Of a DNA stretch of 64,000 nt, positions 48,270 through 64,000 are shown one piece after another. The position numbers and the translations under genes were made by a program. Source of the DNA: Sipunculus nudus (taxonomy: Eukaryota; Annelida; Sipuncula; Golfingiida; Sipunculidae); NCBI GenBank assembly GCA_026874595.1, contig CM049319.1, positions 16,085,601 through 16,149,600 on the forward strand, read 5' to 3'. Every line of letters begins with the position of its first letter. Position 1 is the stretch's first letter. Under the pieces are notes generated by a model that was given only the letters and a program-made list of their open reading frames with translations, made no database searches and was not told the DNA's origin.

Positions 48270-50437
48270 TTTTCTTAAACTACATTTGAACCTGTGATGA
48301 AGGGCCACCTGTCTAATAGGACCACACTTCTATCAAGACAACCCTTGAGTGAACTAAAAGCATTTGTACTGGTTATAACTGACCTATCTAATAAGACCAT
48401 TTGTGAATTAAAGACCACATTTGGCCAGTCCCATGGGTAGTCTTATTACACAGGTTTCACTGTACTACCAATAACAGGGGCATATACAGGATTTAGGAAA
48501 AGGAGGGTTCCAACAAGGAGGACTTATGACAAAACCTAAAAAAGGCCCTATAGTCTGAAAACAGGGGGGTCCATACCCCCTAGATCCTCCCCCTGCATCT
48601 GCTTCTGAATAAGCATTTCAGGACATGAAAACAAGAACATCTGTCTCCAGATTTTATCTAGTCCTTAATGATGTCACTTTCAGGGGCCAGTCACAACATA
48701 TATTCATACTTTTACTATTTATATGCTATATATGTAGTTTTTAATTCTCTACCAGAAGGTATCATGTTTTTATCTTTATTTGTTGGTTGGTGTGTCTGTC
48801 AGAAGGGTATTAACTGACTTTCATGAAATTTATTTGAGAGTTAGGGAAACACTCCACATTTTTTTAAAAATGTCCATAATTTTTTTAAGGATGCTTCACC
48901 ATTTTGAGATAGGGTAGTTTATTCTGGCTGGCAGATGCTCACCTGTGATCCAGCCATGTAGCACAAATCACATGTGTGACTGTAGGATTCTGTGGAGGTA
49001 AAATGTAGTCTCAGACTACTTTTTTAGTTTAAAAATGTGCAGGGACCCTGCAAAACATTAGAGTTAAACAAGCCCAGATGGTGAAATGTTGTGAAAAAGT
49101 GGTATTTGTGTATTTTAGTGCTGTTTTTTCAAAGGCCTTTTTTACAGTTTACAAACTATAAACAAAGGTAATATTCTGTAATATGCACATTTACCAAACA
49201 ACTTGCCACTCTGTGTTCTCGTTTAAGGTGGTGGTCAAACTGAAATTAACATGAATATTTACCAAGGCAGAAAAGGAATCCATTGTCATTTTAATGCTAT
49301 TTTTGCATTTGCATGTACCTTGTGAATAAATTTACCATTTGTCTTGCACATTTGATGTGACTGAAGAATAATTCATTTGTGTATTGGAAAAAATGTTTTT
49401 CATCACAGGTAAGCCTTGGAATTCTCCAAACCTCTCAGGTTTTTTGGATTTTGAAAACCAAATGATATTCAGCTTGGTACAATGTTCAGAATATTAAAAT
49501 TTTGCATGTTAATCTGAGGGGTGACTAATTATTTGAAATTCTCAGAATAATTAGCACAGAGACATACATATGATCAGCACAAAACAAATATATTTGCTTG
49601 CATACTTAGCCATTGCTACGTCAAAAGCTATTCATCCCTCGTGTTATACATGTATCACAGTTCTTAATAGGGCAGCATGAACATTAAAACTTTAGTTTGT
49701 GCACTTAGTTAAAAGTTAAATAATTAAATTAAAACCTTTCTCATTATAAATGTACTGGTTTTCTGAATTACAACATAAGATATTCATATAAAACAGTGAA
49801 TTGTTTGATATATTAAACTGCAACCCCACAATTTAATTGTAATAGTTTCTTAACTTCCCAGTCTATTCATTTCAATTATTATTTTTGTTTTTGCATGTAC
49901 CACTCAGAAGCCCTCTGAGAGCTACGAAAGTTAATTGTGCAAACTTAAATGTGGAGGCTGTTTAACTTGTATGTGCACTTGAGTTTCAACGTTCGCATGT
50001 TGACCCCTCAGCTTTCATAGAAACAAAATAATTATGGGAGAGCTGCTTAGTTCTTTCACTTGATAAAACTAAGATAGTGGTAAAATATTTGATTTTATTT
50101 AAAAGAAAGTCTGAAATGTACAATGACAGTTATCAACTTCAATCAAGAATTGAATTGAAGGAAAGAATTGATTATGAAATCAATCCGAAGGTCCCTCACA
50201 ATTCATCAGCAGATAAAATGCTGCTCAGTTAGGACTGTACAGACAAAGCAGCCATAGAAGTACCAGTACAATGTTCAAAACTTATTTTTGATGAAGGGTC
50301 AGTCTGTGACTTGTGGTTTTTGGAATATTATTTTTAAGTGATCTATTTAGCTGCCTGTTTCTGTTCAGGGAGATAGGCATAAGAGAACTTGTTTTGGAAC
50401 AAATGTTCAGGAAAATTTTAAATAAAGGTTATTAAAA
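48270..50437. other. Intergenic sequence
   Basis: AT-rich, no gene or clear repeat recognised. Confidence 0.4.
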
Positions 50438-52352
50438 ACAAGGGACCCATGGGTCATGATGCTCAGCTGACTGGGAAGAGATTCGCCAAAGGAAATTTTA
50501 TCATCTGAATGGTAGTATATACCCATTCAACTGAAGCATCAAACAGATTAACCAACAGGCCAAGATTGTGACTGTATTTATATTTCTCAAAAATAGAGAA
50601 AAATATTCATAAAAAAACCCGAACAAATACAGGTGGTGCCACCAGTCTGCAGAAACTGATAAAACACCCCTTGATCAGGATCCATACAAACAATTATAGT
50701 GATCTCTGCATTAGTTGTTCAGATACTTCAGCTTTTTTATCAAATTGTCCATTATTCTGAGGGATACTTTGGAGTCCTATAGCTTGATGGATATGGGTAA
50801 CAGAGACCTAATTTCAGGTTTCCATGGAGACTTTTCGTGGGTCTCCCAGTGTGTCAAGAATGAAGATTCTAGGTACATTTGCTATGATTAATGCCCTGTA
50901 AACAGATGTTCATATCTTTAAAGGTCTCAAAAATAGAGAAAAATATTTGTAAAAAAACCCGAACAAATACAGGTGGTGCCACCAGTCTGCAGAAACTGAT
51001 GAAACACTCCATGATCAATATCCATACAAACAATTATGGTGATCTCTGCATTAGTTGTTCAGATACTTCAGCTTTTGTATCAAATTGTCCATTATTCTGA
51101 GGGATACTTCGGAGTCCTATAGCTTGATGGATATGGGTAACAGAGACCTAATTTCAGGTTTCCACGGAGACCTTTCATGGGTCTCCCAGTGTGTCAAGAA
51201 TGAAGATTCTAGGTCCAGTTGTTATGATTTGTGCCCTGTAAACAGATGTTCATATCTTTAAAGGTCTCAAAAATAGACAAAGTAATTCGTAAAAAAACCC
51301 GAACAAATATGGTTGGTGCCACCAGTCTGCAGAAACTGATTAAACACTCCATGATCAATATCCATACAAACAATTATGGTGATCTCTGCATTAGTTGTTC
51401 AGATACTTTAGCTTTTGTATCAATTTTTCCATTATTCTGAGCTGTACTTTGGAGTGCCATAGCTCAAAGGATATGGGTAACAGAGACCTAATATCCTATT
51501 TCCATGAAGACTTTTCATTAGTCTCCCTGTGTATCAAGAATGAAGATTCCAGGTCCAGTTGTTACGATTTGTACCCTGTTGACAGATAACTACATCCTTT
51601 AAGGTCTCAAAAATAGAGAGAAAAAAAAAATGTAAAAATTTGAAAAAATACAGGTGGCACCACCAGTCTGCAGGAACTGATGGAACACCTCTTGATCAAT
51701 ATGTATGCCAAAAATCATGACCATCAGTGTTGTAGTTATTGTGATGTTGCTGTTTGTTTTTATAAAATTTTCATTATTCTGGGGGGTAATTGGGAGCCCC
51801 ACAGCTCAAAGGATATGGGTAACAGAGACCTTATTTCAGGTTTCCATGGAGACTTTTCATAGGTCTCTCACTATGTGAGGAATGAAGATTCTAGGTCCAG
51901 TCTTTACAATTTGTGCCCTGTCGACAGATGTTCACATTTTAAAAGGTCTCAAAAATTGGGAAAACAATTCATAAAAAATCGAAAAATACAGGTGGTGCCA
52001 CCAGTCTGCAGAAACTGATGAAACATCTCATGGTCAATATGTATGCAAAAAATAATGACCATCAGTGATGTATTTAATGAGATATTGAAGTTATTGTATG
52101 AAATTTTTGACTATTCTGGGGGGTACTTTGGGGCCCCATAGCTCGAAGGATATGGGTAACAGAGACCTAATTTCTGGTTTCCGAGGAGATTTTTCATGGA
52201 CCTCTCAGAATGTAAAGTTACAAGATTCTAGGTCCAGCGGTTACGATTTGTGCCAGGTTAACGGACAGACGGACGGACAGATGGACGGACAGACAGATGA
52301 CAGACAAAGAGTGATCGCTATAGCTAAGATGACTTACAGTCAGCTTAGCTAA
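50438..52352 (-). mobile_element. Second large copy of hairpin-ended family T, 1.9 kb
   Basis: Inverse orientation. Left border ACAAGGGACCCATGGGTC then GCTCAGCTGAC; its first 160 bp match 39309-39480 closely. Then five units of about 340 bp ('ccagtctgcagaaactgat' near 50642, 50982, 51322, 51661 and 52000). Right border: (GGACAGAC)n at 52260-52306 and the hairpin 52321-52351 (TAGCTAAGATGACTT / CAGTCAGCTTAGCTA). It lacks the 277-bp array of the 39-kb copy. Repeated open frames are shadows of the unit. Confidence 0.75.
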
Positions 52353-52980
52353 AAAACTGGTCCACAGCTGGTCGAGTCAATTGGATAAGGGTAACCATAA
52401 CTACATAATTCAGCTTCCTGAGATTCCTAGATAGCTAGGAATTACCTTTCATTAAGCTAAGTGAGCAGTGTGTGCAACCTGTTAGGATTGAGTGAAAATG
52501 TGGTTCTCAAAAGATAAATCTACAAATAGAACTATATATTGGCAGTCCTAAAGTATGTTGAAATTCCAATATTGGATGTCCATTAACTAAAGATAATCTC
52601 TTCAACCTTTTATAAAAAAAGGCCAGAAAATGCCAAAAAGATCACAAACAGGTTGCTTGTTTTGTATATGTCAACATGTTTATAACGTGGGGGACCACCA
52701 AAATAATCAAAACACATTCAACAAGATCTGGTGCTATAGTTTTGAGCCAGAGTTTTGCAAAGGGTGTTTTGCAACAAGTGAAATTTTAAATTCTGAAACC
52801 ACATGGCTTATTTGTTTATCAGCGTTGCTGTGTTCACCCAAAGCTTCTATTAACAAGCTCATAAATCAGTTGCAGATGCATTAGAACTTAAAAAGAAATT
52901 CATTAATATGTCACTGAGTAAGCAAAAAATCAAATATTAAAGAAGTATGGCAGATGAATAGATGGAACACACTCTATCCC
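52353..52980. other. Intergenic, left flank of DIRS element
   Basis: AT-rich. An 84-codon open frame at 52630-52884 has no family that I recognise. Ends with CCC immediately before the AAAA at the DIRS border. Confidence 0.4.
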
Positions 52981-52984
52981 AAAA

Positions 52985-53192
52985 CCCCCCCATTCCCTCC
53001 CTGTGAATGGTGGTTTTGTTAGTAAACTGTTGTGAGCTTTTCTGTATTAATGAGAGAATTTTCTCTGTTAAAGTTTATACGCCAGAGTAAGCCAACCGAA
53101 AATTTTCCCTTATTGAGCCTATTATCGCCCATCCCGCCTCGTTCCCATGTATCTAGGTCACACTTCCGTTACCCATAATCACATTTTCGAAG
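52985..53192 (-). repeat. DIRS right inverted terminal repeat (3' end of element)
   Basis: The outer tip CCCCCCCATTCCCTCCCTG... is unique to this end. From 'ctgtattaatgagagaattt' to 'taatcacattttc' it equals, inverted, the other terminal repeat at 57690-57840, with only a few substitutions (for example GAGCC/GGGCC and CCTCG/CCTCA). Confidence 0.88.
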
Positions 53193-53228
53193 GCGTAAGG
53201 AAGAGGACTGGGAGGGAGCGATGTTTGT

Positions 53229-53340
53229 AATACAGAAAAGCTCACAACAGTTTACTAACAAAACCACCATTCACAGGGAGGGAATGGGGGGGTTTTATTA
53301 CGTAAACATAATTGTGAGCTGTTTCTGTATTAATGAGAAA
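53229..53340. repeat. DIRS internal complementary region (circle-junction copy)
   Basis: The first part (53229-53292) is the reverse complement of the right-end tip 52985-53044. The second part (53293-53340) is the reverse complement of the left-end tip 57818-57866. They join at GGGGGGG|TTTT, exactly as the two ends of a circularised element would meet. Confidence 0.88.
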
Positions 53341-53369
53341 AAAACAGACATGCCTTGGGGAGGGAGCAC

Positions 53370-54184
53370 CTACCTGTAACGCTGGAACGAGGAATCACAG
53401 TGCTGTGAAGGAGCAGCGGACGACGTCGGTGGCGGAACCGACGGAGAGGAAGAAGATGGCCTGGAAAATTGTAGGACCTCACCCGACGCAGACACAGGGC
53501 CCATGGAGGAGAGGCCTGAAGCCTGGAGCGGAACAACAGTCAGATAGAAGCGTGAGAACGGAGATGGGGATATCCAGTATCCCATCTGGACCAACTGATT
53601 AGGTGAGATCCTGGAGAAATGGGCCAAGGAAGTCGAAATAGCTCGAATGTCATGGGCCTTGAAGGGAAGTTGGTCTAATGTGGAATGAGAAGCTGATTCA
53701 TATGCGGCGACGATAGTAGCTTGAGTCACGCACTAATGGTGAAAGGGCTAATCACCGAATTGGAAGATGTGACTTTTGTAGAAATAAACAACTTCTTGCG
53801 CCCCCCCCCCCCCCCCCCCCCCGTAAAGAAGGAGGAGCGTGGGGATAATAACGCAACACACGAACCGGGCAATTCGGAGCCCCATAACGGTACTGACCGT
53901 TAGGGAGGGCCGGAACGTGCCAAGCAGACCTGGGTCATCGAAACTGTGATATTTCCTATAAAAAACCGGCGGAAAATGGAGAGTGGCCGACGAACTGTCG
54001 GCCGCAATTTGCGTGAATTACGAATCAGCCACGAGGGCATGAAGCTCAGAACGGAGACCGGACGGCGGCCTGTCGGGGAGACGGTCGCGAGGGTGACGTA
54101 GACGCGTCTCGGAAGGCACGAGAGCGGGGGGGAACGCAAAATCGTACAGATCGAATTCCGGCCGCCCCAGGCGAGCGAAAACAC
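53370..54184 (-). pseudogene. DIRS tyrosine recombinase, frameshifted
   Basis: The C-terminal catalytic part is on 53729-53370: FKAHDIRAISTSLAHFSRI gives the H-x-x-R motif (His at 53654-53652), then GYW and FSRFYL with the tyrosine at 53546-53544. The first catalytic arginine is probably in GLRSELHALVADS at 54053-54018, in another frame. A 20+-base poly-C/poly-G run near 53801-53823 and frame changes separate the two. In an intact element this integrase substitute inserts the circle without a target duplication. The tail to 53370 is low complexity. The N-terminal half appears deleted. Confidence 0.7.
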
Positions 54185-54926
54185 TCCGAATAAGGAGTGG
54201 AAGGAGTGGTGGGGAAGGAAGAGACGCCGGGTGACGGGAAAGGGCGTCCGCTAGGACGGTCGACACGCCCAGAAGATGGGATGCACGAACTGAAGCCCGG
54301 AGAGAGAGGCATAGATCGAACAAAAGGTAAGTCTCCTGCATGAGCGAGGGAGACTGAGTACCGCCCTGCTTGTAGATATAGGCCACAACCGTGGTATGGT
54401 CGGTCCGGATGAGAATGTGACGTCCGATCAAGCGGGGAGACCAGTGGGAGATCGCGCGACGGACGGCACGCAGTTCGAGGAGATTGATATGGAGCAGACG
54501 TTCCGACAAGGACCATATCCCGGAAGCGCGAAGATCGGCGAGATGGGCCCCCCAACCGAGGAGAGACGCATCGGTATAGACGGTGCAATCGACACCCCTG
54601 GAAAAAGGAACGCCGCGCAGGAGACAGGAAAGGTCCATCCAGGGACGAAGGGACCGCCAGGTGCGCCGAAACAGGAGGATCGTAGGACGAACCGAGGTGA
54701 ACCGGAGAAGGCCGTGACGGCGCAAGATAGACTGAATCGGACGCAGGCACAGGCGGCCGAACGGGATGAAAGACGCGGCCCGGTTGAGAGCACCGTGGAG
54801 AGAAGCCGCAGGGCGCGAGTCTACACGGCGCCTCGGGAGAAAGGAACGAATCAGGCGGCAGAGCCGGAGAGTAAAAGCGCGCGGGAGCGACGCTGTGCGG
54901 GACGCCAAAACGAGCGTGACACCCAA
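54018..54926 (-). pseudogene. DIRS reverse transcriptase C-terminus plus RNase H
   Basis: 302-codon open frame. Residues 1-30 continue the reverse transcriptase thumb side. The RNase H domain spans about residues 110-235: VYTDASLLGWGAHL (D119), HINLLELRAV (E151), LIRTDHTTVVAYIYKQGG (D176) and STVLADALSR (D227). All four catalytic acidic residues are in place. The KQGGT-S and ADALSR patterns are typical of DIRS/Ngaro elements. Downstream residues run straight into the recombinase arginine region, much closer than in intact elements, so an internal deletion is likely. Confidence 0.82.
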
Positions 54927-55892
54927 AAATTGGAGGGACTGGGTGGGAGTGAGAAGAGATTACGCCGCAATGACCAGGAAGCCGAGGTTCCGAAGTAAGA
55001 TGAGAACCTGGGAGCGATGCGATGCGATGCGGCCGCATGGACAAGCCAGCGTCCATATAAGGGAGCACAGAAATGCCAGGTGAACGGAGAAAACACGGGA
55101 CTGCGGGAACAAGTATGGTAAAATCCAGGGGGCCACGTGGATCCCGAACGGATGGACCCGGAATGGAAACGTGAATGAGGCATCCGTAAGGTCTAGTTTG
55201 GAACGCCCAAACCATCCGCCGAACAATGCGGAGCACAGCATGGATAATGAACATCCGAAACGGGGGCGGACGGATGAACGAAAGGAGGCGCTACAGGTCT
55301 ATGATCGGGCGCCAACGGTCGTGCGGTTTGGGAACAAGAAAAGGCGAGAGTGAAACCCAACGGAGGATGGGAAACCTCGAAATTGCCTGTTTGTCGAACA
55401 TAGATGGAATGGCCTCCGCCAAGCGAGGCGTTATGCCGGAGCGGGCTAAACGTAAGACGGAACCCGAACTGTAGGGCGCCGAGAATGAACCGCTGTGAGG
55501 TGAAACCCGCCCACGCGGGAAAACGGTCGCTGAGCCGAGAGCCGATCGGAGCTAGAGAGGCAATTCTTGGTCGAACCTCGGATGGAGGATCGACCACGAA
55601 AAGGCGGAGAACGGCTGGAACGTCCGGAAGGACGTGAAGAGAGAGCAGACGCGCGACGCGGCTGAGCGGAAGCCGCAACCTGCTCCGAATCGGGAGGATC
55701 GTGGAAGGAAGGCCGAGGCGCAAGAGAGGTCGAGCGGAAGCGGGCCAGACGATCCGAGCGCGCCAAGGTGTGGGCAAAGAGAGGCCGGAATGGCCGCCAA
55801 ACAGCAGGGAACCGGGAAAGGCGGAGAATAAAGCTCGGTCAACTCCGCCTGAGAAGCTTCGGCTGTAAGTGCTTAAATGACAGAATGCATTT
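54927..55892 (-). pseudogene. DIRS reverse transcriptase, frameshifted and internally deleted
   Basis: Motif A LDLTDA (55196-55179) is followed directly by FTFPFRVHPFGIHVAP, which resembles motif B (FRVLPFG.S.AP); the roughly 20 residues normally between them are missing. In a neighbouring frame GISVLPYMDAGLS (Y at 55059) stands where the Y-x-D-D catalytic motif belongs, with the second Asp replaced by Ala. At least three frames must be combined to follow the domain. The call rests on motif order and the adjacent RNase H. Confidence 0.7.
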
Positions 55893-56939
55893 TTACAACC
55901 GGGAGCCAACGACCTGAACAAACTCAGCGCCAGTATGGGCAGAAGCCTGGCAGAAGGCGTGGAGAGTGAGCGTGTCCGGAGAAACGGCGAGCAAGCTAGT
56001 GACAGCCTGCAAGTTGTTAACCATACCGGCCGCACGCCAGCCGAGCCCCTCCAGATCCGACAGGTGACGATCGGAAAACTGGACAGAGGATGGTAATAAA
56101 GACTTACCGTCCGCAAACGGCTGAGCCAGGCCGGACACGAGGCGCAGCGGAGCAGACTGAACATCTGGGAGCTCAGGAGAAGGGAGCAAGCGAACGAACA
56201 GGTAGCCTGGAACCGAGGGGAATTCCCGAGGGTACCGGGGGACCCAGGTGTAACCGAACCCGGCGGAAGCGGGGCCCCAGTAGAGCGAGAACCCGAGACC
56301 ACCGCTTGGGGCCCACGGAAGAGATCCCCCGTGTGGTCTGTAATTCCAGACACACGGCGGGCGCTGCGGAGGGCGATGGAAGGGGCCAGGATTCAATGAA
56401 GAACCGGCCGCCGACGCCGAGGAAGTCCGAGGTTGTACCAACGGAACTTCGGACCACTAGGGTTAGCCTCCTGTGTGGAGGTAGCCCCTAGGTCCATAAG
56501 CGCAGATTTGCGCGTACGCCAAGCCTGGCGGTGCAGCGCGATTGCCGACCACTGGTCTGGTGCCAGGGTGGGATCGGCTGACTGAGCTGATATGCGCGGA
56601 CGCCAATCCTGGCGGCGCAGCGCGATCGCCGACCACTGGTCTGATGCCGGGGCGGGATCGGCTGACCCAGCAGGCGGGGACCCTGGAGAACCCCGTGTAA
56701 GGGGAGCCAGAGAGACCCGCTGAGCCGGAGCCACCGGAGGCTGGAAACAGGAAGCCGGGGAACGAGCAGCAGCAGGAACCATCCGGGAAGGCACAGGAAC
56801 CGGAGTTGCAGGCCGCACAGCAGATTGGCACTGAAAGAAGAGCCGGCCGGCCGGTCAGTAACGACGGCAGACGGAGGAACCGGAGGCGAGGCCTGCAGGC
56901 CCGAATGGAGGCAGGAGGGACCGACTCACTTACCTGCAC
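55893..56939 (-). pseudogene. DIRS gag-like region
   Basis: Position (5' of the reverse transcriptase on the coding strand) and Pro/Arg/Ser-rich composition suggest the gag of the element. The clearest stretch is 56441-55893, with LSDLEGLGWRAAGMVNNLQA near its end. No zinc knuckle was seen. Contains an internal 84-bp tandem duplication at 56513-56667. Confidence 0.5.
56513..56667. repeat. 84-bp tandem duplication inside the DIRS gag-like region
   Basis: 'ttgccgaccactggtctg' and 'gggatcggctgac' occur twice at 84-bp spacing with about 10% divergence. 84 is a multiple of three, so it adds 28 codons in frame. Confidence 0.85.
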
Positions 56940-57689
56940 ACCAGGAAGGTCCGGGCGATCCAGCGGGACGGCTCCAGCCGGCCACGGGGATAAGGAAGGA
57001 ATCCGGCGAGGAGCTGGGCGACGAGAACGGCCGGGGAGAAATTACCGGGGCGCCGGCGAGGGCGCCGGGCGGACTGAATCGGGTCTAGACAAATCGTCGA
57101 GATCCGCGTAAGTGATTAACAAGCCCTGGACAAAATATGTAATATGGAATAGGCAGATGTGCTGGCAGAACGGGAGGCCGCGGGAACGGGTGAAGAATGC
57201 CGGTTCCTTGAATGAGAATTCAACGATGTAACTGTCTAAACCACTGGAGAGGTGACAGGACCGGCGGGAACGGACGGTGAACGCAGCACGGCCGTGGTGC
57301 GGTCAACCAGGGTAGGCTCCCCCCCCCCACCCCCTCGGAGACAACCACGGGGCCAGACAATGGAATATAGGAGGGTGAACCCCCAAGTACCGGGGAATGA
57401 GCCCAAACCTGGAAGGGCCCACTGGTCAGACGTCCAAGTCTGGCAGGGAAAACAAGGATCAGCCGGAACACGGCAGGAGTCATTGTTGGAGCGGCAACGA
57501 AAACAAGTGGGGGGTGAGACCCAACCGGGATTAAGAAGACAAGAGCCACAATAAGTGGGGTTCTCAATGGCGGGCAAGGGAAAAAGAAGACAACTTACAG
57601 TTCAGTTGGCAAACTCATTAGTACAAACCCAACAGTGGACGAATCTCGCAGAGCGGGATCACACATCCATCAAGGCGTACGCCAGAAGA

Positions 57690-57866
57690 AAATGTGATTA
57701 TGGGTAACGGAAGTGTGACCTAGATACATGGGAATGAGGCGGGATGGGCGATAATAGGCCCAATAAGGGAAAATTTTCGGTTGGCTTACTCTGGCGTATA
57801 AACTTTAACAGAGAAAATTCTCTCATTAATACAGAAACAGCTCACAATTATGTTTACGTAATAAAA
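57690..57866 (-). repeat. DIRS left inverted terminal repeat (5' end of element)
   Basis: Inverted match to 53040-53192 over 'gaaaatgtgattatgggtaa' to 'ctctcattaatacag'. Its own tip is CAGCTCACAATTATGTTTAC followed by GTAATAAAA, then host sequence CATAAAATTAACG. Confidence 0.88.
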
Positions 57867-59622
57867 CATAAAATTAACGACTCTATGAAATACATCCATA
57901 AAAAACTGAATCCCTAGTAATTATTAGTTCATTGTAAATCAGAAATGCAAATATCTAGTTCCATGTGTAGTGACAAAATAAACCAAAGAACTAGTAACAT
58001 TGAGAAGACTCATAAAAATCAACTAAAAAGTTAGGGGCCTAAAAAGTACATGAATTTTAAACTGACACTACCTGTTGGACACAAGAGGAGGAGCAACTTT
58101 TATTTTTTTCTGAACCCCCCAGTTTCTATTTTCAGTAACAAAACAGAAGCTATTTTCCCTATTACTAAATAACTAGACAAGCAGTAATTGAGGTACCTGG
58201 GCATTATATATTTCTTTTAAATCATGTAATACTCTTGCAGACCAAGTAATACACACAATTTATTTCAACCATTAAAAATGTACACATTATCTCAATTACT
58301 GAGAAAGTTTATTACATAAATACATACACATGTGTACAACAGGTTGATAACACAATAAGCAAATGAGCATGGATTATGGATGGAAACTAAAATTGTTTGC
58401 CCCAATAAACAGTGGTTAGGTTAATGCATTATATAACATTTGAAAGAACGCTGAATTTTACCAGCATTCATATTTAAGCATGATGATCATCAAAGTAAGT
58501 TAACAGAGTATTCTTTATGTGCTGGATGTAAGTGTAATTTAATTCTTTTCTCATGTCTAAAAGCATGAATTTAAACAAAAAGAAATCAGCTGTGAAACTT
58601 CAAATGCAATAATAAAACACTTCATGTAAACTGTGTACAAACTGTTGTAGCTTAGTCACAATTTTAAGTAAACAGTAATGCACTATTTAGGACTAATATC
58701 AAAACCAGGAACTACAAAGCTCATTTTTTTATATTTGATTAAAGGCTTTCTTACTGAAGATTTCAAAAGCCTGAAATCTCTTGCTTTATTTGTCTTCCGA
58801 AAAATGGGAGGTGTTTAAGGCTTTTAAACTAATATTTTCCTGTTTCAACAACACATTTGTATATTTTTTTCTGGTTCTCCCTCACTTCTTTGTCACAAAA
58901 AAAAAACCAATGAATTCAACTAGTGTTGCCAAGCAATGAGTGCCAGACAGAGTAGAAAACAGGCATTTAAAGTTTTACATAACTCAATGACAAACAGTCT
59001 GTTTATTAATTATAGAAGATGACTCCGACAGATATGAGTGGACAAACATATCTTTTCTGGTCACAGCACAGGATTAAGCATGTAAATTCTGAGAATGTGA
59101 TGCATATATCCTGAATATATTCAGTCCAGTAAAAATATACCCCAGTATATGAAATATGGCATTCCATCACCTGTGGTACAGCTGGATTTTAATAGTATTT
59201 CCATCCATTGGTGGTTCGAAGTGCCAGCAGGTTTTATATCTGTTAAACGTAGGTTTACACCCATCAGCTGACTAAGTACCACTGCTTTTTAATGGTGTAC
59301 AGCTCAGGGGTCCATCTGTATGATGACATTAAATGGATCACCCAATATTCTGTTATTATACCAGTAATACAGAATTATACTATATATACACTTCCTCATA
59401 TACTGATGTCTAGTTCATACACAGGTGGGTTTAAAATTGTCAGCTCTGAAATTCCAATGCAAGAGAGCAAGAAAGTCATATTACATATAGTATGTCATGT
59501 CACGGTATAAACCTGTGTTCTGTTGGCCGTATGGCACTTTATTTTCACTCCACGCCAGTAAAAAATGGTACAGTGTTGGGTATGGTACATGGTTAAATCA
59601 AAAGTCCTCATAGATTCTGTGT
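57867..59622. other. Intergenic and SKP1 3' UTR
   Basis: AT-rich. No gene found. Several TTTATT (AATAAA on -) candidates could end the SKP1 message: 59539-59544 is nearest the stop, others are near 58306 and 58258. The true end cannot be chosen from sequence alone. Confidence 0.4.
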
Positions 59623-63980
<4,358 letters not shown>

Positions 63981-64000
63981 CTTGGGATTGGCAGCCTTGG
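63981..64000 (-). other. Possible SKP1 5'-UTR exon, cut by window edge
   Basis: On the - strand 'ctgccaatcccaag' meets GTAGGA, a good donor, in locally GC-richer sequence. As the SKP1 ATG exon begins at an acceptor, this is a plausible end of its leader exon. Only 20 bases are visible, so a different gene is not excluded. Confidence 0.35.

Larger units (their letters stand above)
52985..57866 (-). mobile_element. DIRS-type tyrosine-recombinase retrotransposon, decayed
   Basis: 4.9 kb, clearly GC-richer than the host. Read on the - strand the order is left terminal repeat, gag-like region, reverse transcriptase, RNase H, tyrosine recombinase, internal complementary region, right terminal repeat. 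The terminal repeats are inverted and share about 150-180 bp but have different outer tips. The internal region is a fusion of the complements of both tips, the hallmark of DIRS elements that pass through a circle. AAAA flanks both ends (52981-52984 and 57863-57866) and is also present at the fused junction (TTTT at 53293-53296). Coding frames are broken, so this copy looks dead. A methyltransferase domain was not recognised. Confidence 0.88.

Noticed and set aside
52985-53292. Independent 308-bp MITE with about 60-bp inverted ends
   Set aside because: First impression from its terminal inverted repeats, but its inner part matches the far end of the DIRS element and its right arm is fused to the complement of the other tip. 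The ITR-plus-internal-complementary-region model explains all parts.
53333-57554. Plus-strand open frames of 60-200 codons in the GC-rich block
   Set aside because: Antisense shadows of the DIRS coding strand; Arg/Gly/Glu-rich content reflects high GC.

Overview
The window looks like nuclear DNA of a marine invertebrate, most likely a bivalve mollusc. The host sequence is AT-rich, introns are long and many, and non-autonomous transposon copies are dense. They include tandem-repeat-bearing rolling-circle-like elements with (ACGG/ACAG)n tracts, resembling bivalve 'pearl'/HINE-type repeats. The protein genes are ordinary metazoan ones; the species cannot be fixed from the sequence.

Layout. (1) From the left edge to about 38.4 kb, + strand: the 3' part of a harmonin (USH1C) gene. 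At least 20 coding exons can be joined in one continuous frame, plus one optional 24-nt exon. They encode PDZ1, PDZ2, two coiled-coil blocks, a linker, PDZ3 and a C-terminal PDZ ligand. The N-terminal domain and the start of PDZ1 lie beyond the left edge. (2) 38.4-42.5 kb: intergenic, mostly one large tandem-repeat element. (3) 42.5-48.3 kb: a head-to-head pair of histone genes, H2B (- strand, with a 2.4 kb intron) and H2A (+ strand, intronless CDS). Both look polyadenylated and of the replication-independent type. (4) 48.3-53 kb: intergenic with a second large tandem-repeat element. (5) 52.98-57.87 kb: a GC-rich, decayed DIRS-type tyrosine-recombinase retrotransposon on the - strand, with non-identical inverted terminal repeats and an internal complementary region. 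(6) 57.9 kb to the right edge, - strand: a complete five-exon SKP1 coding region (162 aa), and probably the 3' end of its 5'-UTR exon at the right edge.

The host genes have no operon-like link. Harmonin is a scaffold protein, H2A and H2B form the nucleosomal dimer (their shared upstream region makes co-regulation plausible), and SKP1 is the adaptor of SCF ubiquitin ligases. The most informative non-genic structures are the DIRS element, whose ends, circle-junction copy and AAAA core can all be read directly; two hAT-like MITEs with exact 8-bp target duplications; two families of hairpin-ended elements carrying tandem arrays; and a decayed tandem duplicate of the harmonin PDZ3 exon.
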